DNA of 64,000 bases from Kitasatospora sp. NBC_01250 (GCF_036226465.1 NZ_CP108476.1:7068001-7132000); one strand, 5' to 3'; counted from the first letter of the stretch, positions 8,716-17,521 are shown. Translations and numbers: made by a program. The notes: a model not told the origin generated them from the letters alone.

Positions 8716-9552
8716 TCAGCGGGCGCCGCGGGCGAGCCGGGCTCGCAACGCGGTGCCCAGCCAGGGCCGCAGGCCGGGTTCCTCCGCGGTCGAGGGCGGC
8801 TGCTGCCCCGGGTCCAGGAAGGCGCCGTGGAAGGTCTGCGGGAACTCCCGCAGCTCGGCCCGCACGCCCGCCGCCAGCAGGAGTTCCCGGTAGCGGCGCA
8901 CGTCGTCGGCCACCGGGTCGAACTCGCCGACGGCGAGCACGGCCGGGGCCAGGCCGCGCAGGTCGGCGGCCTCGAACGGCGTGCTGTACAGCCGGGTGCC
9001 GTCCTCGGCCACCGGGCGGCCCGGGGCGCGGTAGTCCTGCCAGGCGGCGACCATCGCCTGCGGGGTGGGGAAGTTGCCCTGGTAGCGGGTGTAGGAGTCG
9101 GCGTCGCACACGGGGTCGAGCGGCGGGTAGGCGAGCACCTGCGCGGCCAGTGGCCGTGCCCGGTCGCGGCAGGCCAGGGCCGCCGCGGCGGCGAGCGTGC
9201 CGCCGGCGCTGTCGCCGCCGACCGCCACCGCGCCCGCCGCCCCGGCCTGCTCGAACGCCCAGTCCACCGCGGTCAGCACGTCCGCCAGGGCGGCCGGGTG
9301 GCGGTGGCCGGGGCTCAGCCGGTACTCGACGCTGACCACGGCGCAGCCGGAGTGCCGTGCGAGGTCGGCGGTGGCGCCGTGCCAGCCCGCCACCGAGCCG
9401 GCCCGCCAACTGCCGCCGTGCGCCCACACCAGCCAGCCCTCCGGCGGGGTCGCGGGGGTGAAGACCCGAGCCCCCACCAGGTGCCGGCCGGCCGGCAGCC
9501 GGACGCTGTGCCAGCGGACGGTGTCCCGCCGCATGTGATCGTGGATCGCCAT
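8716..9552 (-). CDS. Alpha/beta hydrolase, HSL/type IV esterase-like
   Basis: A 278-residue cytoplasmic hydrolase. The oxyanion motif appears as AHGGSW, the nucleophile elbow as GDSAGG (catalytic Ser), an acidic candidate as GEFDPVADD, and the late histidine in FHGAF. This order matches the hormone-sensitive-lipase family of esterases and lipases that act on short-chain or arylalkyl esters. ATG 9552 is preceded by GGAGGAG at ideal spacing; the reading frame upstream is not protein-like. It is the first gene of the minus-strand operon with the unknown protein and LLM oxidoreductase. A 19-base sequence about 92 bases upstream of its start also occurs upstream of the MFS gene, which suggests control by the nearby MmyB-like regulator. 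Confidence 0.88.
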   Translation of the reverse strand: MAIHDHMRRDTVRWHSVRLPAGRHLVGARVFTPATPPEGWLVWAHGGSWRAGSVAGWHGATADLARHSGCAVVSVEYRLSPGHRHPAALADVLTAVDWAFEQAGAAGAVAVGGDSAGGTLAAAAALACRDRARPLAAQVLAYPPLDPVCDADSYTRYQGNFPTPQAMVAAWQDYRAPGRPVAEDGTRLYSTPFEAADLRGLAPAVLAVGEFDPVADDVRRYRELLLAAGVRAELREFPQTFHGAFLDPGQQPPSTAEEPGLRPWLGTALRARLARGAR

Positions 9553-9643
9553 CGCTGTACTCCTCCTGACGGCCTGTTGGGACCAACCCTGCCGTGGTCC
9601 GCCGGGCCCAGCCAGGCCCCTGCGCCGGGTAGCACCGGTGTGG

Positions 9644-9662
9644 CTAGCACTGCCAGGGACAG
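9644..9662 (+). promoter_or_regulatory. Candidate regulator site upstream of the hydrolase operon
   Basis: CTAGCACTGCCAGGGACAG matches 16 of 19 positions with 11397-11415. Both lie about 90-115 bases upstream of minus-strand starts (9552 and 11283) in the same orientation. A shared operator for the MmyB-like regulator at 11460 is the simplest reading, but it is inferred. Confidence 0.4.
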
Positions 9663-9680
9663 GCAGCACCGGGCCCGGCA

Positions 9681-9740
9681 CGGCACGGAAAACGGCACGG
9701 AAAACGGCACGGAAAGCGGCACGGAAAGCGGCACGGAAAA
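9681..9740 (+). repeat. Five tandem 12-base repeats
   Basis: Five head-to-tail copies of CGGCACGGAAAA, two of them ending in G, run directly into the terminator hairpin at 9742. No gene reads through them. Copy number is likely to vary between strains. Confidence 0.9.
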
Positions 9741-9741
9741 C

Positions 9742-9781
9742 GAGGGGAGCGGGACGGCCCGGTGGCCGTCCCGCTCCCCTC
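9742..9781. terminator. Terminator of the MFS gene
   Basis: A perfect 18-bp inverted repeat (9742-9759 and 9764-9781) with a four-base loop lies 36 bases after the MFS stop on the minus strand. Confidence 0.8.
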
Positions 9782-9816
9782 GGGCGCGCCGCAGGGGTCG
9801 GCGCGCGATTCCCGTC

Positions 9817-11283
9817 CTACCCCGCGGCGCCGCTGTGCTGCTCCTTGCGGCGGCGGAGGAAGACGGTGGTCAGGACGCCGACCAGCACCAGCAGCGCGTT
9901 CACCAGCACCGCCAGGCCCACGCCGTCCAGCACGCTGTGGGCGTTGGTGTGCGCGGTGGTCTGGGTGGCGACGATGGAGCTCATGATCGGGGTGCCCATG
10001 GTGATCCCGATCTGCTGGGTCATGGTGGCCAGGCCGGTGGCCATGCCCTGCTCGTGGTCCGGCAGACCGGAGGTGGCGGTGACCATGAACCCGACGATCA
10101 CGAACATGTTGCCCACGCCGCCGATGAAGGTGGCCGGCAGCAGCAGGCCGAGCCAGGAGTGGCTCTGGCCGAGGGCGAGCAGCGAAGCGGTCGCGGCAGC
10201 CTGCAGAAGTCCGCCGATCACCAGGGTGCTGCGGGTGCTGGTGCGGGCGATCATCTTGGCGGCGGTGGATCCGCCGATGACGGTGCCCAGGCCCAGGACG
10301 CCGAAGGAGAGACCGGCGGCGAGCGCCGAGAAGTTGAGGACGTCCTGCAGGTAGAGGGTCATCAGGAAGACCAGCGAGGTCTCGGTGAGGAAGGCGATCA
10401 GGCCGGCGATGTTGCCCCAGATGACGGTGGGGCGCTTGAGGATGGAGACCGGCACCAGCGGTGCTGCGGCCCGCTTCTCGACGGCGTAGAAGGCCACCAG
10501 CAGGACGATGCCCAGGACCAGGGTGACCAGCGCGGTCGGGTTGCCCCAGCCGTGCTGGCCGGCCTGGGTCAGGCCGTAGACCAGCGAGAGCAGGCCGAGG
10601 GTGACGGTCGCGGCGCCGGGCAGGTCGAGCTTGGGCCGGGTCTGCGGGCGGCTCTCCTTGATCACGCTCGGCGCGATCAGCAGGACCGCCAGGGCGACCG
10701 GCACGTTGATGAAGAACGCCCAGCGCCAGGAGAGCAGGTCGGTGAGCACCCCGCCGAGGATCGCGCCGGTGGTGAAGCCGGCCGACATCAGCGCGCCGTT
10801 GAGGCCCAGCGCCTTGTCGCGCAGCGGGCCCTCGGGGAAGGAGGTGGTCAGCAGGGACAGGCCGGCCGGCGTCACGGCGGCGGTGGCCAGACCCTGGGCG
10901 ACACGGGCGATCAGCAGGATGGTCGGGCTGGTGGCCAGACCGCCGGCGAGCGAGGCGGCGCCGAGCAGCGCCAGGCCCAGCAGGAACAGCCTGCGGCGGC
11001 CGAAGAGGTCGGCCACCCGGCCGAACAGCAGGGTGAAACCGGCCGCGGACAGCGCGAACGCGGTGCCGATCCACTGCAGGTTGCCGAGCGAGAAGCCGAG
11101 GCCCTTGCCGATCACCGGCAGTGCCACGTTCAGGATGGAGAAGTCGACCGCGAGCATGAACTGGGCGACCAGCAGGACGATCAGCACCAGCAGCAGTCGC
11201 CCCGACAACCGGGATTCATCGGTCTTGGGGGCCGGCGCCGCCAGGCGCTGCTCCCGCACGTTCAGATCGTCAACCGCCGACAT
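9817..11283 (-). CDS. DHA2-family MFS drug/proton antiporter
   Basis: A 488-residue transporter with the 14-helix pattern of the DHA2 (EmrB/QacA) group, exporting small toxic molecules by proton exchange. Visible marks are FSILNVALPVIGKGLG in helix 1, QWIGTAFALSAAGFTLLFGRVADLFGRRR (motif A, given here only in outline) after helix 2, and ARVAQGLATAAVTPAGLSLL (motif C region). The C-terminus is short and basic (FLRRRKEQHSG). ATG 11283 begins the canonical N-terminus. It is divergently transcribed from the MmyB-like regulator at 11460, a frequent actinomycete pairing in which the regulator controls its neighbour. Confidence 0.9.
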   Translation of the reverse strand: MSAVDDLNVREQRLAAPAPKTDESRLSGRLLLVLIVLLVAQFMLAVDFSILNVALPVIGKGLGFSLGNLQWIGTAFALSAAGFTLLFGRVADLFGRRRLFLLGLALLGAASLAGGLATSPTILLIARVAQGLATAAVTPAGLSLLTTSFPEGPLRDKALGLNGALMSAGFTTGAILGGVLTDLLSWRWAFFINVPVALAVLLIAPSVIKESRPQTRPKLDLPGAATVTLGLLSLVYGLTQAGQHGWGNPTALVTLVLGIVLLVAFYAVEKRAAAPLVPVSILKRPTVIWGNIAGLIAFLTETSLVFLMTLYLQDVLNFSALAAGLSFGVLGLGTVIGGSTAAKMIARTSTRSTLVIGGLLQAAATASLLALGQSHSWLGLLLPATFIGGVGNMFVIVGFMVTATSGLPDHEQGMATGLATMTQQIGITMGTPIMSSIVATQTTAHTNAHSVLDGVGLAVLVNALLVLVGVLTTVFLRRRKEQHSGAAG

Positions 11284-11459
11284 GGCAAGGAACCCTTCGT
11301 TCGTCGTCTTGGGTACGAGAACGAGCCTGCACTGCCGCGGCGGGGCTACCCAGACCCCTGGGAAAGGTAGCCAGCGGCTGGGTACGACTGCCGAAAGTAG
11401 CACTCGCAGGGACAGCTTGAGCCACCCGCGCGAGCCACCCCGCGGGCAGACTTGGACGC
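11284..11459. promoter_or_regulatory. Divergent control region of MFS pump and MmyB-like regulator
   Basis: This spacer must hold both promoters. It contains the direct repeat TGGGTACGA at 11310-11318 and 11379-11387, a 7-bp inverted repeat GGCTACC/GGTAGCC (11344-11350, 11366-11372) and a 19-base element at 11397-11415 that recurs upstream of the hydrolase operon. These are candidate operators; no promoter boxes can be assigned with confidence. Confidence 0.5.
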
Positions 11460-12362
11460 ATGGAGACATCAACCGCACTGGGAGATTTCCTGCGCAACCG
11501 GCGTGCCCAACTGCGTCCGGAGGACGTGGGCCTGAACCCGCACGGCAACCGCAGGCGGGTCCCCGGGCTGCGCCGCGAGGAACTGGCCATGCTGGCCGGC
11601 GTCAGCGTGACCTACTACACCCGGCTGGAGCAGGGGCAGAGCGCCAACGCCTCGGACGGCGTGCTCGACGCCGTCGCGCGCGCGCTGCGACTGAGCCCGG
11701 ACGAGCACGCGCACCTGCGCAACCTGGCCCGTCCCGAGCGGGCCGCGAAGGCACCGGTGGTGCGTCCGGAGCGGGTCCGCGCCGCCACCCGCAACCTGAT
11801 CAACGCGATGGCCCAGGTCCCCGCGGTGGTGCTCGACCGGCGCAACGACGTCCTGGCCTGGAACCCGCTGGGCCACGCCCTGCTGGCCGGCCACCTGGAC
11901 CTGGACAGCCCCGACCGCCCGGCCGAGCGCCCCAACCTCACCCGGCTGCTCTTCCTCGACCCGCACACCCGGGAGCTGTACACCCACTGGGAGGAGGAGA
12001 CCCGGGTCGCCCTGGCCGCCCTGCGACTGGTCGTCGGCCGCCACCCGGAGGACCAGCGACTGGCCCAGTTGGTCGGTCAACTCGCCATCCAGAGCCCGAC
12101 GTTCGGGGCTCTGTGGTCACGTCACCCGGTCCGCAACTGCACCGTGGGCACCAAGTCCTTCCACCACCCGCTGGTCGGCGAGATGGAGCTCTCCTTCGAG
12201 AGCATGCGCTTCTCGGACGAGAGCGGCCACCGCGTCCTGCTCTACAGCGCCGAGCCCGACACCGCCTCGGCCGCCGCCCTCGACCTGCTGGCCGCCACCG
12301 TCGCCGCCGGCCCGGTCCGCCACCACCCCGCCCCCGCCGAACACCGGGCCCACTCCGCCTGA
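11460..12362 (+). CDS. XRE/MmyB-like transcriptional regulator
   Basis: A 300-residue regulator with an N-terminal XRE helix-turn-helix (residues ~8-78: FLRNRRAQLRPEDVG, RREELAMLAGVSVTYYTRLEQG) and a C-terminal MmyB-like ligand-binding domain (residues ~105-270: VLDRRNDVLAWNPLGHAL, NLTRLLFLDP, LVGQLAIQSPTFGALWSRH). Regulators of this family commonly sit divergent to an MFS pump or a short-chain dehydrogenase and control that neighbour; the ligand is usually unknown. ATG 11460 starts the conserved N-terminus. A 17-bp hairpin follows the gene. Confidence 0.92.
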   Translation: METSTALGDFLRNRRAQLRPEDVGLNPHGNRRRVPGLRREELAMLAGVSVTYYTRLEQGQSANASDGVLDAVARALRLSPDEHAHLRNLARPERAAKAPVVRPERVRAATRNLINAMAQVPAVVLDRRNDVLAWNPLGHALLAGHLDLDSPDRPAERPNLTRLLFLDPHTRELYTHWEEETRVALAALRLVVGRHPEDQRLAQLVGQLAIQSPTFGALWSRHPVRNCTVGTKSFHHPLVGEMELSFESMRFSDESGHRVLLYSAEPDTASAAALDLLAATVAAGPVRHHPAPAEHRAHSA

Positions 12363-12377
12363 CCACCGCCTCACCGG

Positions 12378-12439
12378 CCCCACCGCACCCGGCCCCCGCA
12401 CCGTCGTCCCACGGCGTGCGGTGGCCGGGTGCGGTGGGG
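12378..12439. terminator. Terminator between regulator and sulfotransferase
   Basis: A 17-bp perfect inverted repeat (12378-12394 and 12423-12439) with a 28-base loop lies between the convergent regulator and sulfotransferase genes and can act in both directions. Confidence 0.7.
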
Positions 12440-12539
12440 GCGTCGTGCTCGAGGCCGGCCAGGTCGGCGGTGTCCGTCTCGATCACCATGCGCAGGTGCG
12501 GGAGGGCGAGAAGGATGCGGAGATCCTCGCCCTGCGCCA

Positions 12540-13727
12540 TCAGCTCCGGTCGACCTCGGCGCGCACGGTGTTGTAGTCGGCGAACGCCGCCTCGACGTCG
12601 GCGCGGGTCAGGCCGTAGCGCGCCAGGTCGTAGCTGTGCGGGCGGGTGCCCTTCGGGCGAGCGGTGATCTCGGGAAGCCGGGCCGCGGTGGCGCTCGTCC
12701 AGCGGGCGCCGATGGATTCGTAGAGTCTGGGGGCGCCGGTGGCGGGGTGGGACCCGAGCCAGGAGTAGGGGACGTCCACCAGCGCCTCGGCGGGGATCGA
12801 GGCACGGGCCGCCAGGCCCCGTGTCATGGCGCGGCTCAGTACGTCGAGCCAGGTGGCGCCGATTCCGTGCAGGTCGAGGGGGCGGACGGTGATGGCCATC
12901 CCGTGCTCGACCAGGCTGCAGAAGGACGCCACGACGGCGACCGGGTCGCGGTGCGTCCACACGATGGTGGCATCCGGGAAGACGGTGCGCAGTGCGTCGA
13001 GGTTCTCCAGGTGCATGGGTGACTTCAGCACCCATCGGCGGCGCGGGCGACCGTACTGGAGTACCTGGAAAATCTGCTTGAGGTAGCGGTAGTCGGGGAT
13101 GAAGTCCCGTTCGTAGTGCCGGACCGTGTAGTTGGGGATGCGGGCCTGGGACAGTGGCATGACGGTGTGCGGGAGGGCGAAGGTGCACTCGTCGGGGCCC
13201 TCGGCGTCGAGCGGGTGGATGTCGCGGAACCGCGGGGCGAAGAGGTCGATCGCGCCGACCATCCGACGCGCGGTGGTGATCGCCCTTCTGCGCTGATCGG
13301 GCGTCGGCTCCACATCGGGCGTGAGCAGTTCCCACAGCAGGGGGCAGCGGTGCTCGGCCGAGAGCGACAGGACGCTGTGGGTCAGGGTGGTGGCTGTGCG
13401 CGGCAGGCCCACCACGAACACCGGTTGCTCGATGGGCTCGCGCTCGATCGCGGGGTGCTGGGAGATCAGCCGGCGGATCCGGGCCCGGTTGCCGAGCTGT
13501 CTGCGGACGTGGGCCTGCGCGGAGGCCCAGCCGACCGGGGTGAGGCTGTCGTCCCTCGACCAGTTGCGCAGCAGCAGCCGGAAGTCGTCCGCGAACGGCT
13601 GGTCTCCGTCCGCCTGCGCGGTTGTGGCGATGAGCCGGTCGAAGGCCCGGTCGGGGTTGCGACGCGTGCCGAAGCCCGGCCGGAGCAGCAGATTGGCCAG
13701 GGTGAGGGCGAGCGGGGTGGCAGACAA
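12540..13727 (-). CDS. PAPS-dependent sulfotransferase
   Basis: A 395-residue sulfotransferase that would move sulfate from PAPS to a hydroxyl or amine. The 5'-phosphosulfate loop is GLPRTATTL (residues ~107-115) and the 3'-phosphate region is WTHRDPVAVVASFCSL, as in the bacterial Sulfotransfer_3-type family. The start is not obvious. TTG at 13727 has GAAGGA nine bases upstream and begins the conserved sequence, whereas the ATG at 13799 has no ribosome site. The gene is divergent from cysC-cysD-cysN, which make its donor. No signal peptide is present, so sulfation is cytoplasmic. The acceptor is unknown; a secondary metabolite or glycolipid would fit. Confidence 0.85.
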   Translation of the reverse strand: MSATPLALTLANLLLRPGFGTRRNPDRAFDRLIATTAQADGDQPFADDFRLLLRNWSRDDSLTPVGWASAQAHVRRQLGNRARIRRLISQHPAIEREPIEQPVFVVGLPRTATTLTHSVLSLSAEHRCPLLWELLTPDVEPTPDQRRRAITTARRMVGAIDLFAPRFRDIHPLDAEGPDECTFALPHTVMPLSQARIPNYTVRHYERDFIPDYRYLKQIFQVLQYGRPRRRWVLKSPMHLENLDALRTVFPDATIVWTHRDPVAVVASFCSLVEHGMAITVRPLDLHGIGATWLDVLSRAMTRGLAARASIPAEALVDVPYSWLGSHPATGAPRLYESIGARWTSATAARLPEITARPKGTRPHSYDLARYGLTRADVEAAFADYNTVRAEVDRS

Positions 13728-14458
13728 GGGGTGTGTTCCTTCGGCAGCGGGGTGGGAGGGGAACACGGGCCGCGTCGGATCCTGGTGCAACTGGGGCATG
13801 AGCAAGTGCGGAAGGGCGCGACGCGCCCTTCCGCGACGCGAACTTCGCTGCTCGGGGGCGCCGTTGCGCCATCCCGCGATCCGGTCCAACCTGAGACTAC
13901 TGGGCAGTAACGCCGTTAGGTTAAACCCAAGTTGCGAGTACATGTCAATGGATCGGCGAGGTGAATCACTCGGAATCCCACCGTGCCCGGCAGTCGGCCG
14001 ACCGTCCCTCCGGAGGCCGCCCCGGCCGCGCCCGCGCCCTCTTGGCCCCGATCGTACGATCGGGTAGCGTGCCCTCCTGGCATACGAGGAGGGCTAGTCG
14101 CCACCGATCCACCCTCACCACAGTGAACTGGCAGTGACACGGCGATGGTTCACCTCGGCTCGGTGTCGTGGCCTCGCTTGGCCGCCCCCACGACGAACCC
14201 TGATCCCTGACGTCCGAACCCTCGCGGGCCGGACCAGGGCGACCGCAGCCTCAAGAGCGGTGCGTGCGGACGGCCGCGGTCGTCACGGCTTGGGACAGCT
14301 CGAACCGGATGGAGCGCATGCGCCAGATCTGCGGGCGGGGATTCCTCGTGCACGGCCGAAGACGTCGTGGGGGGCGGTGGCAGCGGCTCGCCGCGCCCGC
14401 GGTCCGCAGCCGGCTCGCCCACGGACCCCAAGGAAGCTTTCCCCCTTTGGAGTTGATC
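13728..14458. promoter_or_regulatory. Long divergent region between sulfotransferase and cysC
   Basis: This 730-base region has no convincing gene. It holds a perfect 18-bp palindrome CCCGATCGTACGATCGGG at 14047-14064, followed by an 8-bp-stem hairpin at 14071-14094. The palindrome is a candidate operator for joint control of the sulfotransferase and the cys operon. The stretch 14100-14450 could be a long leader of cysC. Confidence 0.5.
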
Positions 14459-15058
14459 GTGATCACAGTCGACATCCCGGTCGTCGGGGGAGTCGCGGAG
14501 GCGGTCCCCGCGGCAGCCCGCCGCGAGCGCGGGGCCACGGTGTGGCTGACCGGGCTGCCCAGTGCCGGCAAGACCACGCTCGCCCTCGCCGTGGCCGAGC
14601 GGCTGCGGGCGGAGGGCCGTCGGGTGGAGGTGCTGGACGGGGACGAGATCCGCGAATTCCTCTCCAAGGGCCTGGGGTTCACCCGTGAGGACCGGCACAC
14701 CAACGTCACCCGGATCGGCTTCGTCGCCGAGAAGCTCGCCTCGCACGGTGTCACCGTGCTCGCCCCGGTGATCGCCCCGTACGCCGACTCCCGGGCCGCG
14801 GTCCGCGAGCTGCACGTGGCCAAGGGCACCGAACTCCTGGAGATCCACGTCGCCACTCCGGTGGAGCTCTGCGCCGAGCGGGACGTCAAGGGCCTCTACG
14901 CCAAGCAGGCGGCCGGCGAGCTGACCGGCCTGACCGGGGTCGACGACCCGTACGAGGTGCCGGCCGCACCGGAGTTGCGCCTGCAGACGCAGGGCCGCTC
15001 GGTGGCCGAGTCGGCGGCGGAGCTGCACGCCTTCCTGGCCGAGAGGGGCCTGGCATGA
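14459..15058 (+). CDS. cysC: Adenylylsulfate kinase
   Basis: A 199-residue APS kinase that phosphorylates adenosine 5'-phosphosulfate to PAPS, the sulfate donor for sulfotransferases. It has the P-loop GLPSAGKTT, then DGDEIREFLSKGLGFTREDR, the RIGFVAEKLASHG helix and GLYAKQAAGEL followed by DDPYE. GTG 14459 has TTTGGAG six bases upstream, which decides the start; the frame is open further up without family similarity. Its stop overlaps the cysD start (ATGA), so the three cys genes form a tight operon. Confidence 0.93.
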   Translation: MITVDIPVVGGVAEAVPAAARRERGATVWLTGLPSAGKTTLALAVAERLRAEGRRVEVLDGDEIREFLSKGLGFTREDRHTNVTRIGFVAEKLASHGVTVLAPVIAPYADSRAAVRELHVAKGTELLEIHVATPVELCAERDVKGLYAKQAAGELTGLTGVDDPYEVPAAPELRLQTQGRSVAESAAELHAFLAERGLA

Positions 15059-16014
15059 CGACCGCGCCCCACCCGCTGCCGCCGACCGCGGAGTACCCGG
15101 CGTCCGGCCCCGGACGCCCCCACCCGCTCTCCCACCTCGACGCCCTGGAAGCGGAGTCGGTGCACATCTTCCGTGAGGTGGCGGGTGAGTTCGAGCGGCC
15201 GGTGATCCTGTTCTCCGGCGGCAAGGACTCGATCGTCATGCTGCACCTGGCGTTGAAGGCCTTCGCTCCCGCGCCGGTCCCGTTCTCGCTGCTGCACGTG
15301 GACACCGGCCACAACTTCCCCGAGGTGATCGCCTACCGCGACCGCGTGGTGGCCGAACACGGCCTTCGCCTGCACGTGGCCTCGGTGCAGCGGTTCATCG
15401 ACGAGGGCCGGCTGCGCGAGCGCCCCGACGGCACCCGCAACCCGCTGCAGACCGTCCCGCTGCTGGACGCCATCGAGACGGGCAGGTTCGACGCCGTCTT
15501 CGGCGGCGGGCGCCGCGACGAGGAGAAGGCCCGCGCCAAGGAACGCGTCTTCTCCCTGCGCGACGAGTTCGGCGCCTGGGACCCGCGCCGCCAACGCCCC
15601 GAACTCTGGTCGCTCTACAACGGCCGGCACGCCGTGGGCGAACACGTCCGCGTCTTCCCGCTCTCCAACTGGACCGAGCTGGACGTCTGGCAGTACATCG
15701 AGCGCGAGTCGATCGACCTGCCGGAGATCTACTACGCCCACGAACGCGACGTCTTCGCCCGCGACGGCATGTGGCTGACCGCCGGCGACTGGGGCGGCCC
15801 CAAGGAAGGCGAAACGGTCCAGCGCCGCCTGATCCGCTACCGCACCGTGGGCGACATGTCCTGCACCGGCGCCGTCGACTCCGACGCCGCCACCATCGAC
15901 CAGGTGATCACCGAGATCGCCGCCAGCCGCCTGACCGAGCGCGGAGCCACCCGGGCCGACGACAAGCTCTCCGAGGCCGCGATGGAAGACCGCAAGCGCG
16001 AAGGGTACTTCTAG
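15055..16014 (+). CDS. cysD: Sulfate adenylyltransferase small subunit
   Basis: A 319-residue subunit 2 of ATP sulfurylase, which makes APS from sulfate and ATP together with CysN. The PP-loop is FSGGKDSIVMLHLA, followed by HVDTGHNFPEVIAYRD, FGGGRRDEEKARAKER and VFPLSNWTELDVWQYIE, with the C-terminal family ending MEDRKREGYF. It is of full length and starts at ATG 15055 inside the cysC stop. No APS or PAPS reductase gene is adjacent, unlike typical assimilatory clusters. Confidence 0.95.
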   Translation: MTTAPHPLPPTAEYPASGPGRPHPLSHLDALEAESVHIFREVAGEFERPVILFSGGKDSIVMLHLALKAFAPAPVPFSLLHVDTGHNFPEVIAYRDRVVAEHGLRLHVASVQRFIDEGRLRERPDGTRNPLQTVPLLDAIETGRFDAVFGGGRRDEEKARAKERVFSLRDEFGAWDPRRQRPELWSLYNGRHAVGEHVRVFPLSNWTELDVWQYIERESIDLPEIYYAHERDVFARDGMWLTAGDWGGPKEGETVQRRLIRYRTVGDMSCTGAVDSDAATIDQVITEIAASRLTERGATRADDKLSEAAMEDRKREGYF

Positions 16015-16016
16015 AG

Positions 16017-17432
16017 ATGGTCAGCATCACCACCGGCGACCAGCCCCCCGACGCCCAAGTCCTCGGCGCCACCTCGCTGCTGCGCTTCGCCACCGCCGGC
16101 TCCGTCGACGACGGCAAGTCCACCCTGGTCGGCCGCCTGCTCCACGACTCCAAGTCGGTGCTCACCGACCAGCTGGAAGCCGTCGAACACGCCTCGCGCA
16201 AGCGCGGCCAGCAGGCACCGGACCTGGCACTGCTCACCGACGGCCTGCGCGCCGAACGCGAACAGGGCATCACCATCGACGTCGCCTACCGCTACTTCGC
16301 CACCGCCCGGCGCCGCTTCATCCTCGCCGACACCCCCGGCCACGTGCAGTACACCCGCAACATGGTCACCGGCGCCTCCACCGCCGAACTCGCCGTCGTC
16401 CTGGTCGACGCCCGCAACGGCGTCGTCGAACAGACCCGCCGCCACGCCGCCGTCGCCGCCCTGCTACGCGTCCCCCACGTCGTACTCGCCGTCAACAAGA
16501 TGGACCTGGCCCACTACGCCGAACCCGTCTTCGCCGCCATCGCCGCCGAATTCACCGCCTACGCCGCCTCCCTCGGAATCGGTGACATCATCGCCATCCC
16601 GATCTCCGCACTCGCCGGCGACAACGTCGTCGAACCCTCCGCCCACATGGACTGGTACGGCGGCCCCACCCTCCTCGAACACCTGGAAACCGTCCAGACC
16701 GGCACCGACCCCAGCACCGACCCGGCCCGCTTCCCCGTCCAGTACGTCATCCGCCCCCAGTCCGAGGAACACCACGACTACCGCGGCTACGCCGGCCAGC
16801 TGGCCTCCGGCGTGCTGCGCACCGGCGACACCGTCACCGTCCTCCCCTCCGGCCACACCACCACCATCGCCGGCATCGACGCCCTCGGCACCGAGACCGA
16901 CATCGCCTGGGCCCCGCAGTCGATCACCGTGCGCCTCACCGACGACCTCGACATCTCCCGCGGCGACCTCATCGCCGCAGGCCCCACCCCTCGCCCCACC
17001 AAGGACGTCGAGGCCACCGTCTGCCACCTCCACGAACGCCCGCTGCGCACCGGCGACAAGGTACTGCTCAAGCACACCACCCGCACCGTGCGCGCACTGG
17101 TCAAGGAGATCAGCTACCGGATCGACATCGACACCCTCGAACAGCGCGGCGACACCCAGGAGTTGAAGGTCAACGACATCGGCCACGTCCTCCTGCGCAC
17201 CGCCGAGCCGCTCGCCCTGGACGCCTACGCCGACAACCGGCTGACCGGCTCGTTCCTCCTGATCGACCCGGCCGACGGCGGCACCCTGACCGCCGCCATG
17301 ACCGGCGAGTCCTTCACCCGCGCGACAGCCGATCCCGTGCCCGCCCCAGCAGAGCACCCCTCCGACGGCCCACCCCCAGCCCGTCACCCACAACGGCCCG
17401 CCTCTCGGGTGAACCACGGCACGATCAGCTGA
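16017..17432 (+). CDS. cysN: Sulfate adenylyltransferase GTPase subunit
   Basis: A 471-residue GTPase subunit of ATP sulfurylase that drives APS formation by GTP hydrolysis. It shows G1 GSVDDGKSTL, the switch region EREQGITIDVAYRYF, G3 DTPGHVQYTRNM and G4 NKMD, followed by EF-Tu-like beta barrels. ATG 16017 lies two bases after the cysD stop. The last ~35 residues are Pro/Ala-rich and look non-conserved. The gene marks the left edge of the accessory region: an Rhs remnant begins about 90 bases later. Confidence 0.95.
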   Translation: MVSITTGDQPPDAQVLGATSLLRFATAGSVDDGKSTLVGRLLHDSKSVLTDQLEAVEHASRKRGQQAPDLALLTDGLRAEREQGITIDVAYRYFATARRRFILADTPGHVQYTRNMVTGASTAELAVVLVDARNGVVEQTRRHAAVAALLRVPHVVLAVNKMDLAHYAEPVFAAIAAEFTAYAASLGIGDIIAIPISALAGDNVVEPSAHMDWYGGPTLLEHLETVQTGTDPSTDPARFPVQYVIRPQSEEHHDYRGYAGQLASGVLRTGDTVTVLPSGHTTTIAGIDALGTETDIAWAPQSITVRLTDDLDISRGDLIAAGPTPRPTKDVEATVCHLHERPLRTGDKVLLKHTTRTVRALVKEISYRIDIDTLEQRGDTQELKVNDIGHVLLRTAEPLALDAYADNRLTGSFLLIDPADGGTLTAAMTGESFTRATADPVPAPAEHPSDGPPPARHPQRPASRVNHGTIS

Positions 17433-17521
17433 ACGCCATTGGCCACCATCCAGCCCTCGGCCTCGACCACCAGCCGCGTGCCCTTCTCGGGGGCGATCGC
17501 CTTCCCACCGACGCTGCACGG

